This document shows, piece after piece, positions 5,958 to 14,904 of a stretch of 64,000 nt of DNA. The stretch comes from Leptolyngbya sp. FACHB-261 (GTDB taxonomy: Bacteria; Cyanobacteriota; Cyanobacteriia; FACHB-261), in assembly GCF_014696065.1 (NCBI RefSeq), contig NZ_JACJPL010000031.1, positions 969,885 through 1,033,884 on the forward strand, in the 5' to 3' direction. The notes beneath the pieces are model-generated. The model was not told the DNA's origin, did no database searches, and saw only the letters and a program-made list of their open reading frames with translations. The position numbers were made by a program, and so were the translations under genes. Position 1 is the first letter of the stretch, and the number at the start of each line of letters is the position of its first letter.

Positions 5958-8612
5958 ATGATGTGGCATCTCCCCGTTCCGAACCGTTTGTGGCAACTGC
6001 TCCAGCCCAAACGTCTAGCGATCTTTGAAGCCTGCGTGATCGGTCTAGTCTCCGGTCTGGCAGGCTTCCTCCTCAAGCAACAGGTGGGATGGCTAGGGGG
6101 CTGGCGTGTGTACGCGGCTCACGTCCTGCCCCCCTGGCTGATTTTGCCAGCCATCGGGCTCTGCGGCGGTCTACTGGCTGGCTGGCTCGTAGAACGGTTG
6201 GCACCAGAAGCGGCGGGGAGCGGTATCCCTCAAGTCAAATCAGCCCTTGCCCGTTTGCCCGTATCGCTCGATTTACGAGTTGCGGTTGTCAAACTGGTCA
6301 GTACAACCCTGGTTTTGGGCTCTGGGCTGACCTTAGGCCGACAAGGTCCAACTGTGCAAATTGGGGCCGCGCTAGCCGCTCAGCTCAGCCGTTGGGTCCC
6401 CACGTCGCCAGACTACCGACGCCAGCTGATTGCAGCGGGGACAGCAGCCGGTTTAGCAGCAGGCTTTAATGCCCCAATCGCGGGCGTTCTGTTCGTGATC
6501 GAAGAGCTGTTGCAGGACGTATCGGGCCTGACTCTAGGGACAGCAATTCTGGCTTCGTTTGTCGGCGCTGTCGTCTCCCGGCTACTGGGGGGCAATGAGC
6601 TTTCCGTTGGCATGAACGCCGATCAGATCAATTTTCTGCCCCAAGAGATTCCACTACTCCTGATCCTGGGAGTTTTAGCAGGCTTGCTCGGGGGCCTATT
6701 TTGCCAAGGCGTCTTCCTAAGCCTGACGTTCTATCGTCGGGTATTGCGCCTGGGACTACCCTGGCGAGTGGGCTTAGCGGGGTTAGCATCTGGATTGATC
6801 GTGGCGCTCCTGCCGGCCTCATTTCGGGACAACGCAGGGATGCAGGAGTTGTTGGTCACTGGAGAAGCCAGCTGGCAGGTGACCGCTGTAGCTCTGGTCA
6901 TCCGCTTCGGCCTGACCTTAATTGCCTGCGGCTCCGGCGCGCCGGGAGGCTTGTTTGCCCCCTCACTGGTTATGGGTTCCGCTTTGGGCTATCTAGTCGG
7001 CACAGGGGCTCAAAGTCTCCAGAACCTATCTCTTGTTTCTGGAGTTTCTTGGGGAGCTGATCTGGTCGGTTCCCCTACTGTTTACGCCCTTGCCGGTATG
7101 GGGGCTGTGTTTAGTGCGGTGGCCAGGGGGCCGATCACAGCAATCGTGATCGTCTTCGAGATGACAACCAATTTCAACCTGGTGCTGCCCTTGATGATCA
7201 CCTCGGTGGTGGCCTATCTCGTGTCCGAACAGGTTTTTCCAGGATCACTCTACACGCGCCTGCTGGAGTGGAATGGTATCAAATTAGATTCGGATGCACC
7301 CGCTGATGGCCTCTGGGCAAAGCTGACTGCCGAGGACATCATGCAGGGACGAGTCGAGACACTGGCTAGCGAGTTGAGCTTGGATGAGGTCGTACAGGCT
7401 TTTTCTCGCTCGCACCACCGAGGCTTCCCAGTGCTGGACGAAGGCAAGCTTGTGGGGATTGTCACCCAAACTGACCTCGCAGTGATCAACCAGCGAGGCT
7501 TGGCCGGTGATCTGCCCCTACGGGAGATTATGACGTTGCAACCAGTGACAGTTCGGCCCAGCGATCCGCTGACTCAGGTGCTCTACCTGTTGGACCGTTA
7601 CAAGCTCAGCCGTTTGCCCGTGACAGAGGGGCGCAAGCTAGTCGGCATCATCACTAGAGCTGACATCATTCGAGTGGAATCTGACCGGTTGAGCGGTGAT
7701 CACAACCGCTTTGGCCCACAGCCAGAACCTTCTTACGTCGTGCATCAGACCCGCGCGCCAGCTCTGGGCCAAGGGCGGCTTTTGGTGCCTCTCGCCAACC
7801 CCCAAACTGCCTCAGCCCTGCTGCGACTGGCAGCAGCGATTGCCCGCGAGCGCCATTTCGAACTCGAATGCCTACAGGTCATTTTGGTGCCTCGGGACAA
7901 TTCTCCATCTGAAACATCGGTGCGGACAACCAGTAGCCGACGGCTACTAGATCGAGCAGTGCGTTTGGGCAAAGAGTTGAAAATTCCAGTTCACACCCAG
8001 GTTCGAGTAGCGCACGATGTTGCGCAGGCCATTCTGGAAACTCTAAAAGAGCGTCACATTGACTTGGTGCTGATGGGTTGGGAGGGGAGCACACCGACGC
8101 CAGGCCGTATTTTCGGCAACGTCGTAGACACTGTAATCCGACAGGCCGCCTGCGAGGTTGTGTTGGTGAAGTTGTGCAGTCAGACAATCCCCAATCGCTG
8201 GTTGGTGCCTATGGCAGGTGGTCCCAATGCTCAACAAGCGGTGCAATTGCTGCCAGCCCTGGTCTCGCTCAGTAGTGCGCCTGAGATCCGTCTCTGTCAA
8301 GTGTTTGAGCCCTCTCAGCCTCGCCCAGACCAGAGCAATCTAGAGCGAGCGGCTCGGTTCCTCAGCCGTCGCCTAAGCCAACGGGGGCATGGGCGTGCAG
8401 TGCCCTGGAAGGTCAGCACCACACCAGTTCACGCCACCTCCGTCTCTCATGCAGTGCTTGATCTAGCCCGCCAAGACCAATGTGACGTGATTGTGCTAGG
8501 GGCTAGTCGGGAGGGCTTGCTGCAACAGGTGATTAAAGGCAACATCCCGGAAGCGATTGCCCGCAATAGCAAGCGGACAGTCATTCTGGTACGAGGAGCA
8601 GTAGGCTCCTAG
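5958..8612 (+). CDS. ClC chloride channel/transporter with CBS pair and two USP-like domains
   Basis: An 884-residue membrane protein. Residues about 20-430 form the ClC core: GSGIP at 87-91, GRQGP at 127-131, IEE at 181-183 and GSGAPGGLFAP at 325-335. Residues about 455-575 hold two CBS domains, which bind adenine nucleotides. Residues about 605-880 hold two universal-stress-protein-like domains (LVLMGWEGS and VIVLGASREG segments). The external gating glutamate of GREGP is a glutamine here (Gln129, codon 6342-6344), while the internal proton glutamate of the IEE segment is kept. By analogy with the studied E148Q change in E. coli ClC, this suggests altered gating or chloride-only conduction. 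The last 23 bases lie in a tandem duplication shared with the ppx end. Confidence 0.9.
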   Translation: MMWHLPVPNRLWQLLQPKRLAIFEACVIGLVSGLAGFLLKQQVGWLGGWRVYAAHVLPPWLILPAIGLCGGLLAGWLVERLAPEAAGSGIPQVKSALARLPVSLDLRVAVVKLVSTTLVLGSGLTLGRQGPTVQIGAALAAQLSRWVPTSPDYRRQLIAAGTAAGLAAGFNAPIAGVLFVIEELLQDVSGLTLGTAILASFVGAVVSRLLGGNELSVGMNADQINFLPQEIPLLLILGVLAGLLGGLFCQGVFLSLTFYRRVLRLGLPWRVGLAGLASGLIVALLPASFRDNAGMQELLVTGEASWQVTAVALVIRFGLTLIACGSGAPGGLFAPSLVMGSALGYLVGTGAQSLQNLSLVSGVSWGADLVGSPTVYALAGMGAVFSAVARGPITAIVIVFEMTTNFNLVLPLMITSVVAYLVSEQVFPGSLYTRLLEWNGIKLDSDAPADGLWAKLTAEDIMQGRVETLASELSLDEVVQAFSRSHHRGFPVLDEGKLVGIVTQTDLAVINQRGLAGDLPLREIMTLQPVTVRPSDPLTQVLYLLDRYKLSRLPVTEGRKLVGIITRADIIRVESDRLSGDHNRFGPQPEPSYVVHQTRAPALGQGRLLVPLANPQTASALLRLAAAIARERHFELECLQVILVPRDNSPSETSVRTTSSRRLLDRAVRLGKELKIPVHTQVRVAHDVAQAILETLKERHIDLVLMGWEGSTPTPGRIFGNVVDTVIRQAACEVVLVKLCSQTIPNRWLVPMAGGPNAQQAVQLLPALVSLSSAPEIRLCQVFEPSQPRPDQSNLERAARFLSRRLSQRGHGRAVPWKVSTTPVHATSVSHAVLDLARQDQCDVIVLGASREGLLQQVIKGNIPEAIARNSKRTVILVRGAVGS

Positions 8613-8977
8613 AAGCTGGTTTAAAGACTTTTACGAGAATTTAGGCAGGATATCCAGAACCTTAGAAGACATCTGGAAGCGACAGTCTTGAGGCACAGGA
8701 GGAAACAGCTAGGGGGCAGCCGTTGTCAGCAAGCCAGCCTGAGCACTGGCCCGGTGTGAAACTAGCTTGACCCCATACTCAGTTACGAGGAGCAGTAGGC
8801 TCCTAGAAGCTGGTTTAAAGACTTTTACGAGAATTTAGGCAGGATATCCAGAACCTTAGAAGACATCTGGAAGCGACAGTCTTGAGGCACAGGAGGAAAC
8901 AGCTAGGGGGCAGCCGTTGTCAGCAAGCCAGCCTGAGCACTGGCCCGGTGTGAAACTAGCTTGACCCCATACTCAGT
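8590..8977. repeat. Exact 194-bp tandem duplication at the clc/ppx junction
   Basis: Bases 8590-8783 and 8784-8977 are identical by direct reading, two head-to-tail copies of 194 bp. The left copy holds the last codons and stop of clc; the right copy holds the stop and last 25 codons of ppx. Each gene stays intact, while a dead copy of each 3' end remains between them (ppx tail at 8709-8783, clc tail at 8784-8806). Identity without any mismatch implies a very recent event, or an assembly error. Confidence 0.95.
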
Positions 8978-10573
8978 CTCAAAAGCTTCCTTCTTAAAGT
9001 CCAGACTCCACAGTTCCAGATCGCAGGGGTCATCGGCCTGCGCTGGTTGTATGTACAGATGCAGGAGCCGTGCTTCGGCGTCATACTCCAGCCAAATACG
9101 CTCGACCGCGCCCAACTGACGACGATCTAAAGCCACTGCCAAGCGTAGCAAGGCACTGGCCTGGTCTACAAAGCGGCGATGCTGCTTGTGAGTCAGGGTC
9201 AAGTAGCTCTCGTGTTTCTTCTTAGGCGTCCCCTTACGGTGGTAGCGAGCTAGGTTAGCGATAACTTCAATCTCGGCCTCGGTATAGCCCAGCAGCTCAC
9301 CATGACGAATCAAGTAGTAGGAGTGCTTGTGGTGGGCTGAATGACTGATGTAGTGGCCACAATTGTGCAGAATTGCCGCAGCCTTCAGCAACTCTCGCCA
9401 GGGTAAGCCCTCAGTCGTTGGACTCCCCCAGTCATGCAGCACGCCGTTGAGTTGGTCAAACAAGGTCAACACTAAATCTGCTACGTGCTCGCTGTGGTCT
9501 ACATTGACCTGATAGCGTTGGGCCATGCGTATGACACTGCGCTCCCGCACCGACTCCTGATAGCGCAAGTAGTCTGCAATTAGCCCGTGGGCCATCATCC
9601 AGTCCACCACTAGGCCCTCGCGCAAGGCCCGCTCGCAAACCACCACGCTGGAGGTCCCCAGCAGTAGCATCGCTTCGTGCAGGACTGTCGCACCAGCCAG
9701 GATAATTTCGGATCGCCGCTCTGATAAGCCAGGAAGGTTGCGTCGCTCCCGCAAGTTCAGTCGTTGCAGGCGCTCTAACACGCCCTCTAACTCGCTCAGG
9801 CTGAATTCATATCCACTGAGCGGCAATGGCACTGTACCCAGCTTCTCGCGGGCTAAGAGCAGGGCTAGCGCCTGAATCGTGCCAGAAGTACCCACCATGC
9901 GGAGGCAGCCGGTTTCAGCGGGGGTGAGATGGGAGCGTAGATCCTCAGCCGGTCGCTCCAGCATGCCGCGCACATAAGCCCGCAAGCGCTCGTAGTCTTC
10001 AGAGCGGATTGGGTCGCTGTGTACAAACTGCTCATTGAGACGCACCGCCCCAACCTTGGTACTGCTCAAGAAGCGAGCCTCTCGCCCATCACCTAAAATC
10101 AGCTCGGTGGAGCCGCCGCCAATGTCGATAATCACATGGGGCAGATTGCCAAACTCTAGGCCAGAGAGAACACCGAGATAAATGCGTCGGGCTTCCTCTG
10201 GACCCGAAATCAGGTCAACCTCTATACCTAACTCCTGCTCGATCTGCTGCAAATACTGACGCCCGTTTGGCGCTTCCCGCACAGCACTCGTGGCCACAGC
10301 AATAATTTCACCCGCGCCTTGAGCTTGAGCAATACTCTGGCAACGGCGTAGGGCCTCAAGGCCCCTTGCCATAGCAACAGGGGTCAGACGGCCCGTCTGC
10401 TGCTCTCGTTCTCCCAGGCGAACAGTCTCTTTTTCACGCCCAATGATCGTAAAGGCAGGTAAGTCAGGCTGAATCCTAACCACAACCATGTGGATAGAAT
10501 TCGTGCCAATATCGATAGCCGCAAGAATTGGCGCGACCGGAAAAGGCGGGTAATTGGGCACGTTCACAGGCAT
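8903..10573 (-). CDS. ppx: Exopolyphosphatase (Ppx/GppA family)
   Basis: A 556-residue cytosolic enzyme that removes orthophosphate from the ends of polyphosphate chains, or hydrolyses pppGpp. The N-terminal half has the ASKHA phosphate motifs: AIDIGTNSIHMV near residue 20, SGPEEARR near 126, and DIGGGSTELI near 150. The C-terminal part is an HD-type domain (HNCGHYISHS, then ARYHRKGTPKKKHE), as in full-length Ppx. ATG 10573 is the natural start. It converges with clc, and its last codons lie in the 194-bp duplication. The divergent kinase-ubiA operon begins 164 bases away. Confidence 0.92.
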   Translation of the reverse strand: MPVNVPNYPPFPVAPILAAIDIGTNSIHMVVVRIQPDLPAFTIIGREKETVRLGEREQQTGRLTPVAMARGLEALRRCQSIAQAQGAGEIIAVATSAVREAPNGRQYLQQIEQELGIEVDLISGPEEARRIYLGVLSGLEFGNLPHVIIDIGGGSTELILGDGREARFLSSTKVGAVRLNEQFVHSDPIRSEDYERLRAYVRGMLERPAEDLRSHLTPAETGCLRMVGTSGTIQALALLLAREKLGTVPLPLSGYEFSLSELEGVLERLQRLNLRERRNLPGLSERRSEIILAGATVLHEAMLLLGTSSVVVCERALREGLVVDWMMAHGLIADYLRYQESVRERSVIRMAQRYQVNVDHSEHVADLVLTLFDQLNGVLHDWGSPTTEGLPWRELLKAAAILHNCGHYISHSAHHKHSYYLIRHGELLGYTEAEIEVIANLARYHRKGTPKKKHESYLTLTHKQHRRFVDQASALLRLAVALDRRQLGAVERIWLEYDAEARLLHLYIQPAQADDPCDLELWSLDFKKEAFETEYGVKLVSHRASAQAGLLTTAAP

Positions 10574-10737
10574 GAAAAAAGCCGGAAACGCACTAGATTG
10601 TAGCTAACACTGCTACATATTCCCCTAATTTTTTTACTAAAAATTTGCCTTTCTAATCCGCTTGTCCGATGACAAATGTGCCGCAACAGCAATAATCTGA
10701 AACATGTCTTTACACTAAGCCGCCTGCTTAGGCCGTT

Positions 10738-11511
10738 ATGGGGCCGTTCCCGACTCCCGATCCCACCGAGGATCACCTCTTGGATCCTGATGTTTTGCTG
10801 CGGGAGAATCAGCGCCTACGCCGACAGGTGGAGGTGAGCAATCAGCTGATGGCGTTGCTCACTCACCAAATCAGCACGCCCCTGACCTCGCTGCAAGGTT
10901 GTTTAGATCTATTAAGCGAGCCAGATTTATCAGCAGCTCAACGCCAGGAATTTCTGGCTCTGTTGCGGCAGCAGATGCATCAGCTTCAGCGCCTGCTCAC
11001 CGAAGTGTTGGCTTTGCACCAGCCGGACTCAGAATCCTTAGGCACTTGTCCCCAACCCCTCAGCGTCTGTGACGTGGTCTGTGACACTTTAGACCTCTTT
11101 CCCGGCGCCCCAATTCAAGCAACAGTAGATCCGGATTTGCCCTTGATTTTGGCCGATCACTGGCAGGTGCTTCAGGTTTTGACCAACCTGGTATCTAACG
11201 CCCTTAAGTATTCTCCTGAAGCCTCGCCCGTCTTGCTAGGCGCTGATTTATGTGCAGGCGGCCACCAGCTCAAGATTTGGGTGCGCGACTATGGCTTGGG
11301 TATTCCTGTGGCTGATCAACCTTATCTGTTTCAGCACTTCTACCGGGTAGAGCATACAGACCGAACTCAAATTCGAGGCACTGGTCTAGGTCTAGCTCTG
11401 TGCAAGCTCTTGATAGAAAATCAGGGGGGAACGGTTGATTTTGAATCAACTCACGGTGAAGGCAGTTTGTTCTACTTCACCTTGCCCGTGTACTCCAGCG
11501 CTTCCCCTTGA
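10738..11511 (+). CDS. Soluble sensor histidine kinase
   Basis: A 257-residue protein without membrane segments or an obvious sensor domain. After a short coiled-coil start (RENQRLRRQVEVSNQL) comes the H-box LLTHQISTPLTSLQG with the phospho-accepting His43. The ATP-binding part has the N box (NLVSNALKYSP), G1 (VRDYGLGIP), F box (LFQHFYRVE) and G2 (RGTGLGLAL). All catalytic boxes look intact. The stop overlaps the ubiA start (TGATG), so the two are translationally coupled. No partner response regulator is adjacent, so the input signal and target are unknown. Confidence 0.88.
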   Translation: MGPFPTPDPTEDHLLDPDVLLRENQRLRRQVEVSNQLMALLTHQISTPLTSLQGCLDLLSEPDLSAAQRQEFLALLRQQMHQLQRLLTEVLALHQPDSESLGTCPQPLSVCDVVCDTLDLFPGAPIQATVDPDLPLILADHWQVLQVLTNLVSNALKYSPEASPVLLGADLCAGGHQLKIWVRDYGLGIPVADQPYLFQHFYRVEHTDRTQIRGTGLGLALCKLLIENQGGTVDFESTHGEGSLFYFTLPVYSSASP

Positions 11512-12407
11512 TGAGCAGCACTACTTCTACGCCAATCTGGCAAGTTATCTTCCGCCTGCTGCGTTGGGATAAACCCGCAGGACGGCTCATTCTAATGCTG
11601 CCAGCTTTGTGGGCTGTGGTTCTCGCTGCCCACAGTTTGGGACAATGCGGTAGGCTGCCCCCGGTTTTGGTGGGGGTGGTAATTGTAGGCACTTTAGCAA
11701 CCAGTGCTGCCGGTTGTGTGGTCAACGACTTGTGGGACCGCAACATCGATCCGCAAGTTGAGCGAACTCGTAACCGCCCACTTGCCTCTCGCGCCCTTTC
11801 GGTACGGGTGGGCTTAGTCGTGGCTGTCGTAGCTTTTCTATGTGCTTGGGGCCTAGCGGCCTATCTCCACCCGCTAAGCTACGCGCTGTGTGTGGCAGCT
11901 GTGCCGGTGATCGTGCTTTACCCGTTGGCAAAGCGCGTGTTTCCCATCCCACAACTGGTGCTTTCACTCGCTTGGGGCTTCGCGGTGTTGATTAGCTGGA
12001 GTGCAGTAACAGGCGCTTTAAGCCCAGCAGCTTGGCTCCTATGGGCCGCCACAGTGCTATGGACTCTAGGCTTTGACACCATCTACGCAATGGCCGACCG
12101 CGAGGATGACCGACGCATTGGCGTCAAGTCCAGCGCCCTGTTCTTTGGTAAATTTGTGACTCAAGCAATCGGTGCATTTCTAGCTGGCACTGTGATTCTG
12201 CTGCTCTTAACCGGCATAAACCTTGGTTTGAGCTGGCCCTTTTTTCTGACTACAGTTGTAGCCACAGGGCTTTGGATCTTGCAGTATCGGCAATTGCTGG
12301 GTCGCAATTTAAGTCGAGCCGATTATGGTCGACTGTTTGCGCAGAACGTTTGGATTGGCTTTCTGCTACTCGCAGGGATGGAAATAGGCGCGTTGCTGGC
12401 CTGCTAG
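11511..12407 (+). CDS. ubiA: 4-hydroxybenzoate polyprenyltransferase (UbiA family)
   Basis: A 298-residue integral membrane prenyltransferase that attaches a polyprenyl (probably solanesyl) chain to 4-hydroxybenzoate, an early step of cyanobacterial plastoquinone synthesis. Both Asp-rich motifs that bind Mg-diphosphate are present: NDLWDRNID near residue 73 and DREDDRRIG near 198. About eight or nine hydrophobic segments follow. The start is ATG 11511, overlapping the kinase stop by one base. The 3' end overlaps the convergent gene at 12404 by 4 bases. Substrate is assigned from family knowledge; other UbiA subfamilies are less likely given the 4-HB type sequence around the first motif. Confidence 0.9.
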   Translation: MSSTTSTPIWQVIFRLLRWDKPAGRLILMLPALWAVVLAAHSLGQCGRLPPVLVGVVIVGTLATSAAGCVVNDLWDRNIDPQVERTRNRPLASRALSVRVGLVVAVVAFLCAWGLAAYLHPLSYALCVAAVPVIVLYPLAKRVFPIPQLVLSLAWGFAVLISWSAVTGALSPAAWLLWAATVLWTLGFDTIYAMADREDDRRIGVKSSALFFGKFVTQAIGAFLAGTVILLLLTGINLGLSWPFFLTTVVATGLWILQYRQLLGRNLSRADYGRLFAQNVWIGFLLLAGMEIGALLAC

Positions 12408-12763
12408 GGACTACCTTGCAGGCGGCGTAGGCGCAGCAAATGGGCGGTTGCCATCTCCTCGCGCTGGGTGCGTAGGGCACTCAACTCTCGCTGCTTGTTG
12501 CGAATCTGATCGTCCGTAGCTCTGGGATTATTCAATAGGGCTTGAAGCTCATCCTGGGCCTGCACGATGCGGCGATTGTGAGCGGCAACCCGCTGGTTGA
12601 ACTGCTGCTGAAGTTGCTCGGCTGAGCTGGAATTAGCTCGGCTTTGGCTCTGAGCAAGGCTGGCTCCAGCCCAAACCAAACCTAGATTAGTGCTCAAAAG
12701 TCCCAACAATAACAGGCGCAGAAAAGCATGTTTAAGGCTTTTCAAAGAGGATGGCATTAGCAT
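12404..12763 (-). CDS. Small secreted coiled-coil protein downstream of sigG/anti-sigma
   Basis: About 119 residues. A signal peptide (basic start, LLLLGLLSTNLGLVWAG, cleavage after SLA) is followed by a Gln-rich helix (EQLQQQFNQRVAAHNRRI and LRTQREEMATAHLLRLRRL). This resembles short periplasmic Spy/CpxP-like stress proteins, but the LTxxQ motifs are not evident. The likely ATG (12763 or 12757) lies about 30 bases inside the anti-sigma gene, so it is the third gene of a sigG operon. The role in envelope stress is inferred from position. Confidence 0.65.
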   Translation of the reverse strand: MLMPSSLKSLKHAFLRLLLLGLLSTNLGLVWAGASLAQSQSRANSSSAEQLQQQFNQRVAAHNRRIVQAQDELQALLNNPRATDDQIRNKQRELSALRTQREEMATAHLLRLRRLQGSP

Positions 12764-13274
12764 TAACCGGGACACTTTTCTCAAACAGGTAAGATTTGGC
12801 ATCTACCCCAACCGACTGAGCTGGGGCTTTAGTAGAAGCACTAGGCGCCTCTTCCAAGATTGGCCGCTCTAAAGTAATAGCGACCATCTGAGGCGAAGTC
12901 ATTTTCTGATTCTGAGTCGGCACAGAGGCCGTCTGCAACTGATGAGGCATGAGAGCGCTAGTCACTGCGCCCACCAAGGCAGCGGCAGCAACACTACCCC
13001 AGACCACATTTCGCCGTTGACCACGCCGGTCTAAACGGTTAAATACCTGTTGCGCCCGGACCTGAGTAGAGACTGGACTTGCCTCTGTCGGCATAGCCTG
13101 TATTCCAGTCCGTAGACTCAATAACCGTTGATGTAAACGCTGAGTCTGAAGATCCTCAAGCAGCCAGTGTTCCACCTGCTGCCGCTCCTGAGCTGTCACT
13201 TCGCCATCTAGATAGGCGCTGAGTAGCTCAAAACGATCTCGATTCAGTTCGTTATGCTCCTGCTTAACACTCAT
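12732..13274 (-). CDS. Anti-sigma factor of the SigG operon
   Basis: A 180-residue single-pass membrane protein. The cytoplasmic N-terminus has the anti-sigma zinc-finger-like fold region (RFELLSAYLDGEVTAQERQQVEHWL) without the Cys/His metal motif. A transmembrane segment lies near residues 92-108 (VVWGSVAAAALVGAVTSAL). A periplasmic tail follows. It is directly downstream of the ECF sigma gene, the usual arrangement for an antagonist released by envelope stress. Start ATG 13274 (MSVKQEHNELNRDRF) was preferred over an upstream in-frame start at 13334, which lacks support. The function is from family and context. Confidence 0.8.
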   Translation of the reverse strand: MSVKQEHNELNRDRFELLSAYLDGEVTAQERQQVEHWLLEDLQTQRLHQRLLSLRTGIQAMPTEASPVSTQVRAQQVFNRLDRRGQRRNVVWGSVAAAALVGAVTSALMPHQLQTASVPTQNQKMTSPQMVAITLERPILEEAPSASTKAPAQSVGVDAKSYLFEKSVPVNANAILFEKP

Positions 13275-13381
13275 TGCAATCACCACCGAAGGGTTGATCA
13301 GCCTGCGAGAGACGTCACAGTTCTTTACACTCAACTCAGCACATTATTACCCAAGATTGGGGATGCCTGACGGCCCCAATC

Positions 13382-14059
13382 TTACTCGCCTTTAAGATAG
13401 GCCTGAAGTTGTGTTTGTAGACGCTGCCTAGCACGAGCAATTCTGGATTTGACAGTTCCTAGAGAGGCACCGGTAATCTCAGCAATCTCCTCGTAAGGAA
13501 GCCCTTCAATCTCCCGCAGAATAATCGTAGTTCTGAATACTTCAGGCAGATCGCGAATCGCAATTCGCAACTGCTCATAAAACTCTTGCGTCGTCAGGTG
13601 TTCTTCTGGACCTGGATCCTCGGCAGGAAGTTCCCAACCCACCTCACCATCTCCCACTGATAGAGGGGCGTCGAGGGACAGGGGACTAGTACTACGCTTA
13701 CGCTTGCGCAACTCATCGTAGAAGAGGTTAGTGGCAATGCGAGAGAGCCAGCCCCGGAACTTCTCCGGTTCATTGAGCCGCTTAAGGTTCCGATAGACTC
13801 GAATCCAGACCTCCTGGGATAGGTCGGCTCGGTCTTGCCAATCAGGAGCAAGATGGTAGAGTAGACGGTCAACATGGGCCTCATGCCGCCGCATTAGCTC
13901 GGTAAAGGCAGCCCGATCGGGTCGGAAGCCACGCTGACACCGCAGCACCAGTTCAGAAGTTGACAGTTTCTCGGCTTGCACAGATCCTCGCGAGGGAGTA
14001 GCCCCGGCTGGGAGAACAGGTACAGGCCAAACTAGGGACAGGGTATCGCTCATGGGCAT
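13382..14059 (-). CDS. sigG: ECF sigma factor, SigG type
   Basis: A 225-residue group 4 sigma factor. Region 2 runs from AAFTELMRRHEAHVDRLLYHL through LSQEVWIRVYRNLKRL to FRGWLSRIATNLFYDELRKRKR. Region 4 has LPEVFRTTIILREIEGLPYEEIAEI and GTVKSRIARARQRL, the -35-recognising helix-turn-helix. The acidic linker between them contains GPEEHLTTQEF. It heads an operon with the anti-sigma factor and a small secreted protein. In cyanobacteria SigG homologues are linked to envelope and heat or light stress. ATG 14059 was chosen; 14053 is also possible. Confidence 0.87.
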   Translation of the reverse strand: MPMSDTLSLVWPVPVLPAGATPSRGSVQAEKLSTSELVLRCQRGFRPDRAAFTELMRRHEAHVDRLLYHLAPDWQDRADLSQEVWIRVYRNLKRLNEPEKFRGWLSRIATNLFYDELRKRKRSTSPLSLDAPLSVGDGEVGWELPAEDPGPEEHLTTQEFYEQLRIAIRDLPEVFRTTIILREIEGLPYEEIAEITGASLGTVKSRIARARQRLQTQLQAYLKGE

Positions 14060-14136
14060 GGCATGGAGTCAAGTCCAGATCTTCCAGACGCTGTACCCAT
14101 CTCCAGGTTCCCCATGCAGCCGCAGAAGCGCTTGAG

Positions 14137-14904
14137 CTAAGGAAGCCCCCAAGCGGAAGCACGCTGCTGTAGCCAGCCCTGAGTCCGAGCTTGTTCCAGA
14201 ATCCGATTCACTCGAACACGCAGCTCAGTCGAGGCAAGACCCTTGGGCATCGCCACACTTAGGGTTTCCGCTGACAGCAACGGGCCAACCTGGCGGTAAG
14301 CTGGATACTCCTGCATCCAACCGCTCAACACACTCGCATCAGCAGCAAACACCACAGCCTGCCCTGCTTCTAAAGCTTCCAATGCAGCCTGATAAGAGTT
14401 CACCGCCACTAGCCTTGCCTGAGGTAACGTGGCCTGCAACGCTGCAATGGTACTGGATCCCTCCAGAACTGCAATCACCTGGTCGGTTAGATCTTCCAAG
14501 CGGGTCAAACTCGTCTGACGGGTAACCAGCATAGTGCCGTCCACGTAGTAGGGCGTGCTGAAATCAACCAGACGGGCCCGTGGCCCAGTTACACTCAGGC
14601 GGGCAATGACCAAATCAGCCTCACCAGACCACAGAGTTGGTAACCGCTCAAGATTACTGACAGGAAGCAGTTTGAGCCCCTGAGCGTTCCCTAGCAATTC
14701 TTGCGCCAAGTAGCGAGCCAAGTCGATTTCAAAACCAACTAGTTCGCCAGTGCTGACATCCTTGAAACCTAGAGGACGGAGATTATCCTTGACCGCAATC
14801 GTGAGTTGGTGTCGTTGCTGAATAGTGGCCCAATCAGCAGCAATGGCTGGCTGGCTCCAAGCCAGTACCAGCCATAACAGCACCATGCCCAACCTTAAAA
14901 GCAC
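14137..14904 (-). CDS. Periplasmic substrate-binding protein (SBP_bac_3 family)
   Basis: A 255-residue protein with a signal peptide (LLRLGMVLLWLVLAW, cleavage after AIA) and a family-3 solute-binding fold: TIAVKDNLRPLGF, GFEIDLARYLAQEL, DLVIARLSVTGPRA and DFSTPYY. These proteins deliver amino acids to ABC importers or act as sensors. No permease or ATPase of the amino-acid type is adjacent. The GTG at 14904 overlaps the rplT stop (TAGTG), which supports coupled translation and gives the signal peptide a basic start; ATG 14886 is the alternative. The ligand is unknown. Confidence 0.8.
   Translation of the reverse strand: MLLRLGMVLLWLVLAWSQPAIAADWATIQQRHQLTIAVKDNLRPLGFKDVSTGELVGFEIDLARYLAQELLGNAQGLKLLPVSNLERLPTLWSGEADLVIARLSVTGPRARLVDFSTPYYVDGTMLVTRQTSLTRLEDLTDQVIAVLEGSSTIAALQATLPQARLVAVNSYQAALEALEAGQAVVFAADASVLSGWMQEYPAYRQVGPLLSAETLSVAMPKGLASTELRVRVNRILEQARTQGWLQQRASAWGLP

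Noticed and set aside
5849..6028. 59-codon frame (TTG start) running into the clc start, with a protein-like AQDEIGPDNLANLEAKL segment
   Set aside because: It begins with TTG without a ribosome-binding site, and its last third is an out-of-frame reading of clc. The first half looks coding, but I cannot support a gene.
13953..14162. 69-codon minus frame at the start of sigG
   Set aside because: It overlaps the sigG start in another frame and the end of the solute-binding gene; composition is not protein-like.
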